A stretch of DNA of 64,000 bases, from positions 1 through 64,000 of the forward strand of contig JABSRG010000006.1 of the NCBI GenBank assembly GCA_013215165.1. The letters run 5' to 3'. This document shows, piece by piece, positions 52,869 through 60,837 of the stretch. Under the pieces are notes generated by a model. The model was not told the origin of the DNA, ran no database searches, and worked only from the letters and a program-made list of their open reading frames with translations. Made by a program: the position numbers and the translations under genes. Every line of letters begins with the position of its first letter. The first letter of the stretch is position 1. The stretch comes from Opitutales bacterium (GTDB lineage: Bacteria > Verrucomicrobiota > Verrucomicrobiia > Opitutales > JABSRG01).

Positions 52869-53681
52869 TTATCCGAGAAGTCTCAGAGCGCTCTGTTGGC
52901 TCGAGTTCGCCTGAGCAAGCATCGCGGTTCCAGACTGGACCAGGATGTTGTATCGGGCGAACGCGGTAGATTCAGCGGCGATATCTGTATCAGCGATACG
53001 GCTATTCGCGGCTTCGAGATTGACCTTGTTCGTGTTGAGGGTCTGTGAAGCGAACTGGAGGCGTGAGGTCTGCGCACCATTTACGGCGCGTTGAGTCGCG
53101 ACTTCCTGGATCGCGTCTGTGACGTTGGTCACGGTGACATTAGCTAATGAAGCAGCTGCGGTAATCGTGGCCACATCTGAGCTGGCTTGATTAAAGTCAG
53201 CTTGTGAGACGGTGACTGCGCCCCCACCTGTTTCAGTGGTGGCTACCGTGAGTGCTCCATCAGCAGCAGCGAACAGGTTAACCCCGTTGAATTGCTCGTC
53301 ATCTAGATTGTTGAGCTGAGCCTTTAACTCAGTGAACTCAGTATCATAGTTGGCCTTGTCATCGGCTGACTTAGTGACGTCTGAGAACATAGTCTTCAAC
53401 TCCGAGATCCGGTCGAGGATGTTGGTTGCGGTTTTCAGTGCTCCGTCCTGAGTCTGCAGGAATGAGATAGAGTTCTGAATGTTCTCGTTGACCTTTTGAG
53501 TCCGGTTAATGGCAGCAGTCATTTTCATGGATACTGCGAGTCCACCGGCATCATCGGCTGGGGAGCTGATTTTCTGTCCACTAGACAGACGAGCTAAGCT
53601 ACGCTTGAACATAGCGTTGCTTGTGTTGAGGTTGTTCGCTGCTGTAGAGGCAGCGGCATTCGTGTTGATTACCATCGACAT
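52869..53681 (-). CDS. Flagellin 2
   Basis: 270 residues from MSMVINTNAAAS, nearly the same as flagellin 1 through D0/D1 (SLARLSSGQKISSPADDAGG, EAANSRIADTDIAAES, the same C-terminal NSSQQSALRLLG). The frame is open to 53786, but the extra residues are not flagellin and overlap the leader. The start is preceded by GGAAGAATAAC. Second of four tandem filament subunits. Confidence 0.92.
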   Translation of the reverse strand: MSMVINTNAAASTAANNLNTSNAMFKRSLARLSSGQKISSPADDAGGLAVSMKMTAAINRTQKVNENIQNSISFLQTQDGALKTATNILDRISELKTMFSDVTKSADDKANYDTEFTELKAQLNNLDDEQFNGVNLFAAADGALTVATTETGGGAVTVSQADFNQASSDVATITAAASLANVTVTNVTDAIQEVATQRAVNGAQTSRLQFASQTLNTNKVNLEAANSRIADTDIAAESTAFARYNILVQSGTAMLAQANSSQQSALRLLG

Positions 53682-53687
53682 TGTTAT

Positions 53688-53771
53688 TCTTCCGTGATTC
53701 ACAGCAACCCGCTGTGAGGGACCGATAGGGAGACAGGGGATCGGCACCCCTCCAAAGCGTCCTTGCTTTGG
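53688..53771 (-). promoter_or_regulatory. CsrA-type leader of flagellin 2
   Basis: On the minus strand: hairpin CCAAAGC-AAGGAC-GCTTTGG (53752-53771), hairpin CACAGC-GGGTT-GCTGTG (53700-53716), then CACGGAAGAAT as the ribosome site. The second hairpin is the only one of the eight whose loop lacks GGA. Confidence 0.75.
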
Positions 53772-53966
53772 AAGTCGATCAGGCACGGGCTTAGCTCGGA
53801 TAATGCCGGGCTAGGCTGCGCTCGCTCAACTTGGATGTGTGCAGCATCAGGCGGAAGAATGATTGTAGTCGGACAGCCACGGATACGAAGCCGCTGCCCT
53901 TGAGCGTAAAACAACCTCAAGGTAGATTCCGCAGGAGCGGCTGAAGAGTTCTTTGGTGTGGGAGTA

Positions 53967-53991
53967 GGCGGTGGCTAAGCACCGCGCTCCA
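53967..53991 (+). repeat. REP-like repeat, family C copy 3
   Basis: GGCGGTGGCTAAGCACCGCG then CTCCA: the family C arm with changes in the loop and stem start. Confidence 0.65.
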
Positions 53992-54249
53992 TTGGGCCCA
54001 CAGATCCATAAGGGTCGATCTGTGAGGTGATGCGAACTCTCTAGTCGCTCCTGGCTAGACTTTTCAAAGAACAGGTTGGGTGGATCGGGTAATGGATCCG
54101 GTGTGGCCCGGCTATGATGCCTGGCGGAGACGGCTGATTCAGGAGAGGGAGGCGAGGGTGGGTGGCGGATCGGACGTCACCCAGAGCCCTCTTTACCTTC
54201 TCATTGTCTATTCCGTCATCGTGTAAGAAGTCCTTAAAGGTCTGATGAC

Positions 54250-55056
54250 CTACCCGAGGAGCCGGAGGGCAGACTGCTGGGACGAGTTGGCCTGAGCGAG
54301 CATCGCTGTGCCTGACTGAACGAGGATGTTGTATCGAGCGAATGCTGTAGATTCCTCGGCTACATCAGTATCCTTTATTCGACTATTCGCGGCTTCGAGA
54401 TTCAGGCTGTTGGTTGACAGCGTATCGATCGCGAATTGTAGGCGGGATACCTGGGCACCGTTCACCGCACGTTGTGTGGCTACTTCCTGAATAGCGTCGG
54501 TGATGTTCGTCACCGTGATGCTAGTCAGTGAGCTGGTGCCCGTTACGGTCGCTACGTTAGAACTGGCCTGGTTGAAGTCGGCCTGAGATATGATGATGCT
54601 ACCTCCTCCTTGTTCGGTAGTCGCGACAGATAGAGCTCCATCTGCGGCTGCGAATAGGTTGACTCCGTTGAACTCCTCGTCGTCGAGGTTATTCAGCTGA
54701 GCGACAAGCTCCGTAAACTCTGAATCGTAATTTGATTTGTCCTCTGAGCTTTTGGTGACGTCATCATACATCACTTTTAGCTCGGAGATACGATCGAGTA
54801 TATTTGTTGCTGTCTTCAGCGCTCCGTCCTGCGTCTGCAGGAAGGAGATGGAGTTCATGAGGTTTTCCTTTACCTTTTTCGTTCTGTTGAGTGCAGCAGT
54901 GATCTTGAGTGATACTGCTAGGCCACCAGCATCGTCAGATGGGCTGACGATTTTTGATCCACTTGAGAGCCGTGCTAGGCTCTTTTGGAACATTTTGGTG
55001 CTCCCGTTCAGGTTATTTGCGCCGACTGATGCGCCGACGTTTGTGTTGATTACCAT
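54250..55056 (-). CDS. Flagellin 3
   Basis: 268 residues from the ATG at 55056: MVINTNVGASVGANNLN, SLARLSSGSKIVSPSDDAGG, NRTKKVKENLMNSISFLQ and the C-terminal EAANSRIKDTDVAEES, NILVQSGTAMLAQANSSQQSALRLLG. This ATG is 15 bases from GGAGG; an in-frame ATT two codons earlier (55060-55062), where flagellins 1, 2 and 4 have their ATG, is nine bases away and could be the real start. Tandem paralogue. Confidence 0.9.
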   Translation of the reverse strand: MVINTNVGASVGANNLNGSTKMFQKSLARLSSGSKIVSPSDDAGGLAVSLKITAALNRTKKVKENLMNSISFLQTQDGALKTATNILDRISELKVMYDDVTKSSEDKSNYDSEFTELVAQLNNLDDEEFNGVNLFAAADGALSVATTEQGGGSIIISQADFNQASSNVATVTGTSSLTSITVTNITDAIQEVATQRAVNGAQVSRLQFAIDTLSTNSLNLEAANSRIKDTDVAEESTAFARYNILVQSGTAMLAQANSSQQSALRLLG

Positions 55057-55071
55057 GGAAATGTGGTTGAT

Positions 55072-55169
55072 CCTCCGTGATTGGATTTAGTGACTTCCGT
55101 GTCACTAAGAATTGCCGACGTTTTATCCTGGGTGGTCAGCACACCCTTTTTGGACATCCGTGTCCAAAA
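55072..55169 (-). promoter_or_regulatory. CsrA-type leader of flagellin 3
   Basis: On the minus strand: hairpin TTTGGACA-CGGA-TGTCCAAA (55149-55168, extendable by one pair), hairpin TTAGTGAC-ACGGAA-GTCACTAA (55087-55108), then the ribosome site CACGGAGGATC. ACACGGATGT-like loops agree with the CsrA selection consensus. Confidence 0.82.
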
Positions 55170-55177
55170 TTTGGAAA

Positions 55178-55183
55178 ATTATA
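55178..55183 (-). promoter_or_regulatory. Candidate -10 of flagellin 3
   Basis: TATAAT on the minus strand, eight to ten bases before the first leader hairpin, so the transcript would begin at the hairpin. No good -35 was found. Confidence 0.45.
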
Positions 55184-55376
55184 ACAAATCGTTGAGTTAA
55201 TACATTCTTAGATGATTCTATGGTTTGGTGGCCGCATACGGCCGATTGCGATATTGAGCAAAGATAGGGGTAGAGAGCGCGTAGAGATGACGCTCAGTTT
55301 AAAGTCCTTCGACTCCTTGGACGGGGGGGAACGACCAGGGCCGTGCCCCCCCGCAGTGTCACTATTTTGATGTTGC

Positions 55377-56180
55377 TTATCCAAGGAGCCGGAGTGCGGC
55401 CTCTGAAGATGAGTTGGCCTGTGCCAGCATGGCGGTGCCCGACTGAACCAGGATATTATACCTGGCGAACATTGTGGATTCTTCGGCGACATCCGTGTCT
55501 TTAATCCTGCTGTTCGCAGCCTCCAGATTGATTGAATTGACCGATAGCATATCGATCGAGAAATTGATGCGGCTCGAAGTCGCGCCGTTCACTGCTCGCA
55601 TTGTGGCTACATCTTCGATGGCGGTGACAACATCCGTCACTGTGAGCGATGTAATTCCGGCCGCTGATGTGATGGTGTTTGTCGTGCCGGCGAGGTCTGC
55701 CTGACTCAAATCAACAGTTTGACCACCACCTTCGGTAACAATGGTGGATAGCGTGTTTCCACCATTCACGAAGAGATTCACGCCATTGAACTCCTCGTTA
55801 GTCAGGTTGGTGAGCTGATCCTGAAGTTCGGTGAACTCTGCGTTATAGTTTGAGATGTCTGTGCTACTTTTTGCGACATCCTCTGCCATTATTCGCAATT
55901 CAGACATCCGATCTAGGATCTGAGCCGCGTTTTTCAATGCACCATCCTGAGTCTGCAGGAACGAAATACTGTTCTGCAGGTTATTTTTAAGCGCTTTGGT
56001 GCGGTTAATTGTCGCAGTGATCTTTAGGCTGACTGCGAGGCCTCCAGCATCATCGGCTGGTGAAACGATTTTTGAGCCGCTGGATAAACGAGCCAGGCTC
56101 TTCTGTAGACTTTGATTTGAGTGACTTAGATTAAGGGCTGCCGCGCTGGCCGCCGAATTAGTATTAATTACTAGTGACAT
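55377..56180 (-). CDS. Flagellin 4
   Basis: 267 residues: MSLVINTNSAASAAALNLSH, SLARLSSGSKIVSPADDAGG, NRTKALKNNLQNSISFLQ, a somewhat different middle, and C-terminal EAANSRIKDTDVAEES, NILVQSGTAMLAQANSSSEAALRLLG. It is the most divergent of the four. The ATG is five bases from GGAGG. It is probably the first of the array on the minus strand and has its own -10-like TATAAG at the leader start. Confidence 0.92.
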   Translation of the reverse strand: MSLVINTNSAASAAALNLSHSNQSLQKSLARLSSGSKIVSPADDAGGLAVSLKITATINRTKALKNNLQNSISFLQTQDGALKNAAQILDRMSELRIMAEDVAKSSTDISNYNAEFTELQDQLTNLTNEEFNGVNLFVNGGNTLSTIVTEGGGQTVDLSQADLAGTTNTITSAAGITSLTVTDVVTAIEDVATMRAVNGATSSRINFSIDMLSVNSINLEAANSRIKDTDVAEESTMFARYNILVQSGTAMLAQANSSSEAALRLLG

Positions 56181-56274
56181 TATATCCTCCGTGATTTTTT
56201 GCGCACCATCCTTGGTGCAGCGTGCCCAGATTTTTCAGGTTTGAGCTTCCTGGTTCTGACCTCCTTGTCGGAAC
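56181..56274 (-). promoter_or_regulatory. CsrA-type leader of flagellin 4
   Basis: On the minus strand: hairpin GTTCCGAC-AAGGAG-GTCAGAAC (56253-56274), hairpin GCACCA-AGGA-TGGTGC (56203-56218), then CACGGAGGATATA before ATG. CACCAAGGATGGTG fits the ARGGAT consensus in the loop. Confidence 0.82.
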
Positions 56275-56276
56275 AC

Positions 56277-56282
56277 CTTATA
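56277..56282 (-). promoter_or_regulatory. Candidate -10 of flagellin 4
   Basis: TATAAG on the minus strand just before the first leader hairpin. Confidence 0.35.
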
Positions 56283-56422
56283 ACTCGCTGGCCACGGGGG
56301 GGGCCTTTAACAGAAAAGAGGATTTTTTGTCGAAAAGATGATCTTACTTGCAGGATGACGAGCGCGGTAGTGTGTGATCAGTGCTTCCGCATGTTTCTAT
56401 GAGGTATATTCCCGTTTCTAAA

Positions 56423-56818
56423 CTATCCGAAAAAAGAGTCGATTTCGCGGCGTTCTTTCTTGGTGGGGCGTCCGGCGCCTCTGGGCCGCATTAGGTGAGG
56501 AAAATCGCGGTCAAGCTTTTCGGTCTTCGGAGGCGCGGGGGGCGTGTGGTCTATAAGGAACGGGGCCACCTGAGAGGCGGAAAGCCGCTTTTCAAGTAAT
56601 CCGGCTACCTCAATCGTGAGTGCGTTTCCCGCTCGCTCGACGGAATATATCTCACCTATTTTTACGCAATGGGAAGGTTTGAGTCGCTGTCCCTCAAGTT
56701 TTACATGACCCCCTTTGCAGGCATCGGTCGCTAAGGATCTTGTCTTGAAAATACGGACTGCCCAAAGCCACTTGTCTATGCGGAGCTTTTTTGTCTGACT
56801 AGGTATAACAGAATCCAA
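56423..56818 (-). CDS. S4-domain RNA-binding protein (Hsp15-like)
   Basis: 131 residues: LRIDKWLWAVRIFKTRSLATDACKGGHVKLEGQRLKPS is an N-terminal S4 RNA-binding domain as in HslR/Hsp15 and RqcP, followed by a Pro-rich linker and the C-terminal GRPTKKERREIDSFFG. Hsp15 binds 50S subunits with stalled nascent chains. It is single; the DUF2141 gene is divergent. Confidence 0.85.
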   Translation of the reverse strand: MDSVIPSQTKKLRIDKWLWAVRIFKTRSLATDACKGGHVKLEGQRLKPSHCVKIGEIYSVERAGNALTIEVAGLLEKRLSASQVAPFLIDHTPPAPPKTEKLDRDFPHLMRPRGAGRPTKKERREIDSFFG

Positions 56819-56836
56819 AATCGAGTATTTTGAGTG

Positions 56837-57310
56837 ATGAGGCTATTAACTCATAGAAGTGTTTTTCAAGTCGCGATTGCCTTATTGTTATTGTGGTGCA
56901 ACTGCCTGAGAGCTGAAGCGCCGAGAGTGCCTAGTTTAAAACTGGAGCTTGAGAGTAAGTCTTTTCGCGAGGCCAGAGGCGTGTTGCGCATAGCGTTTTT
57001 TAGTTCTTTGGATCAAATGAAAGCTCAACGTCCTGCCGCACACAAAAATATAGTTGTTAATAAAAGTGCGGCGACGATGAGTGTATCTATGGATCATCCT
57101 GGGGAGGGCTTCTATGTCGTAGCAGTATATCATGATCTCAATGAGAACGATGAGCTGGATCTCGGGCTTTTCGGCATGCCTTCCGAGCCTTACGGTTTTT
57201 CAAATAATGCGCGCGCCGTCATTGGTTTGCCAAGCTTTGAGGCAGCAGCGATCAGCCTGGAATCAGCGGAGTCAGGCGCACAGCCGACTTATTACATTCG
57301 CTTGCACTAG
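56837..57310 (+). CDS. DUF2141 exported protein
   Basis: 157 residues with a signal peptide (VAIALLLLWCNCLRAEA), then a DUF2141 domain: GVLRIAFFSS, GFYVVAVYHDLNENDELDLGLFGMPSEPYGFSNNAR, which has an acidic DxNxNxxLD-like stretch that may bind calcium. Ends YYIRLH. Function unknown; DUF2141 proteins are usually periplasmic. GTG at 56834 is an alternative start. Confidence 0.82.
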   Translation: MRLLTHRSVFQVAIALLLLWCNCLRAEAPRVPSLKLELESKSFREARGVLRIAFFSSLDQMKAQRPAAHKNIVVNKSAATMSVSMDHPGEGFYVVAVYHDLNENDELDLGLFGMPSEPYGFSNNARAVIGLPSFEAAAISLESAESGAQPTYYIRLH

Positions 57311-57314
57311 TCTC

Positions 57315-58097
57315 TCAATCGATCTGAGCGATTGCCTTCAGGATATGTGCTGCTGCGGCGAATCCTAAGGTTCCTGTGATAGAGCTCATCGTCCCAAAAC
57401 CATTGTCGCAATTCAGACGGTAGTCAGCGCCTTTCTCGCGCCGTTCACATACGGTGCCATCTTCTCTTGGGAATTTGGGTTCTTCTGGTGTATAGACCGC
57501 AGGAATCCTGAATTTCCAGCGTCGCTCACGGGGGAAGCCATGCCGTTGGCGCAACTGTTTGCGAACGAGGGATAAAAGCGGGTCGTTGCGGGTTCGTGAT
57601 AGATCTTCCACCATAACTTGTGTCGGATCCCAGCGTCCGCCGGCTCCTCCAGATGTTATGACTGGTATGTCGCGCTGACGACACTTGTGTAACAGATGAA
57701 CTTTGTGTTTCACACTATCAATTGCATCGAACAAGTAATCAAAGCCGGGCGACAGGATGCTATTTGATGAGCTTTCGGTATAAAATTTTTCGACTGTATC
57801 GATCCGTATCTCAGGATTAATTGCGCGGATTCGCGACGCCATCTCGGCGACTTTTGGCTTCCCGATGCTGCCGTCTAAGGCGTGGATTTGGCGATTCACA
57901 TTCGTGATACAGACTTCATCAGCATCTACCAAAGTGAGCTGGCCGACGCCCGACCGAGCCAATGCTTCGACAGCCCAGGTTCCTACACCACCGATGCCTA
58001 CCACACAGACGTGGGCATTTTGGATATGTTCGAAAGCAGCTTGGCCGTAAAGTCGAGCAATGCCACCGAAGCGAAATGATTGTTCTTGGGGAATCAC
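57315..58097 (-). CDS. tcdA: tRNA threonylcarbamoyladenosine dehydratase (ThiF/E1-like)
   Basis: A GTG start gives 260 residues; the open frame continues to 58265 but would overlap rpmI antisense. GIARLYGQAAFEHIQNAHVCVVGIGGVGTWAVEALARSGVG is the E1 ATP-binding site, then LVDADEVCITNVNRQIHAL and ITSGGAGGRWDPTQVMVEDLSRTRNDPLL, RREKGADYRLNCDNGFGTMSSITGTLG as in TcdA/CsdL. It makes the cyclic form of t6A in tRNA. Divergent from L35. Confidence 0.88.
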   Translation of the reverse strand: MIPQEQSFRFGGIARLYGQAAFEHIQNAHVCVVGIGGVGTWAVEALARSGVGQLTLVDADEVCITNVNRQIHALDGSIGKPKVAEMASRIRAINPEIRIDTVEKFYTESSSNSILSPGFDYLFDAIDSVKHKVHLLHKCRQRDIPVITSGGAGGRWDPTQVMVEDLSRTRNDPLLSLVRKQLRQRHGFPRERRWKFRIPAVYTPEEPKFPREDGTVCERREKGADYRLNCDNGFGTMSSITGTLGFAAAAHILKAIAQID

Positions 58098-58194
58098 GCA
58101 GGATTTCTTGTATCTATGATATCCTGGTGTCGAGAATAGAGGATATTTACGCTTGAGTCGTCTGGTAATAGGTGTCTTTGTCTTCCGTTTCCCA

Positions 58195-58389
58195 ATGAAC
58201 AAGACACGCAAATCGATCAAAAAGCGATTCAAGGTCACCGGAAGTCGAAAGCTCGTTCGCCGCACACCAGGCTACCGCCATATGCTGCGCACTAAGTCCA
58301 CCAAGGCACGCCGTCGCGCCGGACAGGATAAGCTCCTGCCCGAAAGCCACGCGAAAACCTTGCGCAATGCCATCACTCCAGGGTTGTAA
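58195..58389 (+). CDS. rpmI: 50S ribosomal protein L35
   Basis: 64 residues, MNKTRKSIKKRFKVTGSRKLVRR...GYRHMLRTKSTKARRR, ending ITPGL: a typical basic L35. infC, often upstream in other bacteria, is absent; the neighbour on the left reads away. rplT follows by 80 bases in the usual order. Confidence 0.93.
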   Translation: MNKTRKSIKKRFKVTGSRKLVRRTPGYRHMLRTKSTKARRRAGQDKLLPESHAKTLRNAITPGL

Positions 58390-58469
58390 TCGCAATAATC
58401 ACCGCATTAACTATCTAGTCGGGTGTAACAACAGGCGACCCGGCGGCTCCAAAAAATACATCACAAAAC

Positions 58470-58844
58470 ATGCCTAGAGCAACCAACGGACCCGCGACCC
58501 GAAAACGTCGCAAGAAAGTCATCAAGCAGGCCAAGGGTTACTTCGGTAACAAAAGCCGGCTTTATCGCTACGCTAAAGACGCTGTCGAGCGTGCAGGAAA
58601 CTTCGCTTACCGCGATCGTCGCAAAAAGAAGACGACCATGCGTCAGCTTTGGATCGTTCGCATCAATGCAGCGTGTCGCGCTGAGGACATCAGCTACAGC
58701 CGTCTTATAAATGGCCTCAAGCTCGCCAACATCGATTTGAACCGAAAGGTCTTGTCTGAAATGGCGATTCACGAGCCTGAGCAATTCAAGGCAGTCGTGG
58801 TCAAGGCTAAGGAGGCCCTAGTTGCAGCTCCAGCCGCTGAGTAG
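58470..58844 (+). CDS. rplT: 50S ribosomal protein L20
   Basis: 124 residues: [58 protein letters not shown], the L20 start, needed early in 50S assembly. It has a slightly longer C terminus ([11 protein letters not shown]). It is followed by a strong terminator. Confidence 0.96.
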   Translation: MPRATNGPATRKRRKKVIKQAKGYFGNKSRLYRYAKDAVERAGNFAYRDRRKKKTTMRQLWIVRINAACRAEDISYSRLINGLKLANIDLNRKVLSEMAIHEPEQFKAVVVKAKEALVAAPAAE

Positions 58845-58866
58845 ATCTTAGATCTTTTATTTTTTC

Positions 58867-58901
58867 AAAACCGGCCCGATTCATTTCGGGTCGGTTTTTT
58901 T
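58867..58901 (+). terminator. Terminator of rpmI-rplT
   Basis: AACCGGCCCGA pairs with TCGGGTCGGTT (with G-T pairs), followed by a T run. Confidence 0.9.
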
Positions 58902-58920
58902 GTGCTCTTTTGGCATTTCC

Positions 58921-59427
58921 CTACTGCCGGACATAGATCACGCACATCGAAAAATTATCGACATTGAAACTGTGGATGAATCGGTAGGAGGCAGTGTTGA
59001 GCCAGTGCGCGAGGTCTTTTTCTGACAGGCGTCTGGGTGGCTTCAGCCGGCAGTTGATTTCGTCTTTGCTGAGAATATTGCGAAAACAGCCTGAAACCTG
59101 ATTGGTCAATTCGTTGGTGGTTTCATTGATCAAGTCGCGTCCGTCGAAGGCAGCCATTTTGACTTCATCTTCCCCTAGCATCGTGTAGGCAGCATATTCG
59201 GAAGCCTTTTGACTGAAAGGAATGATTATATGAGCCTCGTGGTCGCCGTAGATCGTGACTTCCTTGATGTAGCGCTTTTCTGTGCCTACCAAGAATCCGG
59301 TAATGAAGTCGCGCATCGTTAATGCGTTCAGTGGCTGAACGTCAGTGCCGAGGTCCTCTTCAAAAATGTGTTTGAACGATCCCACCACAAAGCGTGGTTC
59401 ATCGATTGAAGTTTCTGTTTCAGACAT
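58921..59427 (-). CDS. CheX/CheC-like protein
   Basis: 168 residues: GFLVGTEKRYIKEVTIYGDHEAHIIIPFSQKASEYAAYTMLGEDEV, then RDLINETTNELTNQVSGCFRNIL, which matches the CheX-type E-x2-N phosphatase helix. The last strand SMCVIYVRQ closes the fold. CheX/CheC dephosphorylate CheY-P in chemotaxis. The flagellin array nearby fits, but no other che gene is adjacent. The family call rests on this one helix. Confidence 0.6.
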   Translation of the reverse strand: MSETETSIDEPRFVVGSFKHIFEEDLGTDVQPLNALTMRDFITGFLVGTEKRYIKEVTIYGDHEAHIIIPFSQKASEYAAYTMLGEDEVKMAAFDGRDLINETTNELTNQVSGCFRNILSKDEINCRLKPPRRLSEKDLAHWLNTASYRFIHSFNVDNFSMCVIYVRQ

Positions 59428-59579
59428 GATGCGACTAGGATTCCGTTGTGTAAATTCGGACTGCTTGCAGCTAAATTGAATTGGATCGGCTCAGATCGAG
59501 ATACACATCTCTAGGATTTCTGTTTTGGGGTTGAAATCAGCGGTCTTGACTGGATGCTCTCTCTTGGCTGGGTCCTATG

Positions 59580-59668
59580 CATCGGGTGCCAGGCGAACCC
59601 CGTCAGGTCCGGAAGGAAGCAGCGGTAGTCATGGAGTTCGAGTGCCGTAGGGTGCCTGGCCGTTTTTA
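59580..59668 (+). ncRNA. ffs: Signal recognition particle RNA (small bacterial type)
   Basis: Contains the SRP core GTCAGGTCCGGAAGGAAGCA at 59602-59621 with the GGAA tetraloop. Flanking arms GCCAGGC and GCCTGGC pair, and T-rich sequence follows at 59664. The gene lies just before dnaX, a placement seen in many bacteria. It would bind Ffh for membrane protein targeting. The ends are approximate. Confidence 0.93.
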
Positions 59669-59676
59669 TTTTTCAC

Positions 59677-60837
59677 ATGGAGCAACCGGGATATCAGGTC
59701 ATAGCGCGTCGTTGGCGTCCAAAGCAATTTGGGGAATTGGTTGGTCAGGACCACATAGTTCAGACCCTAAAAAACGCTATAACTCAGAATCGTATTGCAC
59801 ATGCCTACCTCTTTGTTGGACCGCGTGGTACCGGTAAGACGTCGACAGCGCGTTTATTCGCGAAGGCTCTCAACGCGGAAGGGGGTCCATCCGTTGAACC
59901 AGATAATGAATCTGAGATTTCCAAGGCGATCATCAATGGGAGCTGTATGGACGTCGTCGAAATCGATGGGGCGTCTAACAACAGTGTCGACGATGTCCGC
60001 GGCCTGCGTGAGGACTGCCAATATGCGCCGACACAGGGAAACTTCAAAATCTACATCATCGATGAGGTTCATATGTTGTCTCAGGCTGCCTTTAATGCCC
60101 TTTTGAAGACACTCGAAGAGCCACCGGCACATGTGAAGTTTATCTTTGCGACCACGGAATCTCACAAGGTGTTGGCTACGATTGTGTCGCGTTGCCAGCG
60201 TCTTGAATTTCGCCCGGTTCCGGTAGAGGTGATCGCGGCAAAACTCAAGGTCATTGCGGAAGGCGAAGGGATCACGATTTCAGAATCTGCGCTTCAAGCT
60301 ATTGCGCGGTTGGCGAATGGAGGGATGCGCGACTCTCAGTCTATCTTAGACCAGATGATCTCCTTTTGTGGTAGTGATATTTCTGAACAGGATGTGTTGG
60401 ACGTGTATGGTCTGGTCTCAGACGAGACTGTCCGTTCGATCGCGCAAGCGATGGCAGCTATGGATTTCGGAGCGATTATCGGAAAGGTCGATCAGCTCGT
60501 CGAAACTGGCCGCGATTTGGTGCGCGTGCTTGCTGATATCGAAGCAGCGGTGCGCGAGGCGCTTTTGGTGGCGATTCGTGATGGCGGGACATCGGATGCG
60601 CTGGGCATTCCACTGACGGCAGAGTCTCTCATGCGGATGCTAGATGTCCTGCGTAGTGGTTCATCTGCCGTGCAAAAAGGTTTAAGCGATCGGGTGAATT
60701 TTGAAGTCACTCTTCTAAAAGCAGCGGAGCAGAGCCGTTCTAGAGCGATTGATAGTGTAATAAAATCACTTAGCCAGATGGCAAGCCAGCTCCCCGAGAG
60801 CAGCGGAGATAAAAAAAAAATGACTCAGTCGGCCTAG
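59677..60837 (+). CDS. dnaX: DNA polymerase III gamma subunit (dnaX frame 0)
   Basis: 386 residues. The clamp-loader AAA+ ATPase has Walker [11 protein letters not shown] (residues 48-57), [27 protein letters not shown] and [14 protein letters not shown]. It lacks the usual zinc-binding C-x-x-C pair between Walker A and SLDVIEID: the stretch 66-91 reads [20 protein letters not shown] with only one Cys later. The frame ends KKKMTQSA at a run of ten A; a frameshift there makes a longer product. Just after the SRP RNA. Confidence 0.93.
   Translation: MEQPGYQVIARRWRPKQFGELVGQDHIVQTLKNAITQNRIAHAYLFVGPRGTGKTSTARLFAKALNAEGGPSVEPDNESEISKAIINGSCMDVVEIDGASNNSVDDVRGLREDCQYAPTQGNFKIYIIDEVHMLSQAAFNALLKTLEEPPAHVKFIFATTESHKVLATIVSRCQRLEFRPVPVEVIAAKLKVIAEGEGITISESALQAIARLANGGMRDSQSILDQMISFCGSDISEQDVLDVYGLVSDETVRSIAQAMAAMDFGAIIGKVDQLVETGRDLVRVLADIEAAVREALLVAIRDGGTSDALGIPLTAESLMRMLDVLRSGSSAVQKGLSDRVNFEVTLLKAAEQSRSRAIDSVIKSLSQMASQLPESSGDKKKMTQSA
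60811..60820 (+). promoter_or_regulatory. A10 slippage site of dnaX
   Basis: Ten consecutive A after GAT. Frame 0 stops 15 bases later after MTQSA; the -1 frame is open to 61247. Slippage by RNA polymerase or the ribosome would produce tau. Confidence 0.85.

Larger units (their letters stand above)
53682..54249 (-). other. Flagellin 2 upstream region
   Basis: A 568-base gap with the flagellin 2 leader, the sequence GCTCAACTTGGATGT shared with the flagellin 1 upstream region (near 53826), family C copy 3 at 53967, and a hairpin CACAGATC/GATCTGTG near 54000-54025. No gene is seen. Confidence 0.55.
55057..55376 (-). other. Flagellin 3 upstream region
   Basis: A 320-base gap: leader hairpins, -10 TATAAT near 55178, and near 55322-55353 a G-run/C-run hairpin (ACGGGGGGG with CCCCCCGC) that may end the flagellin 4 message. 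No gene. Confidence 0.5.
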
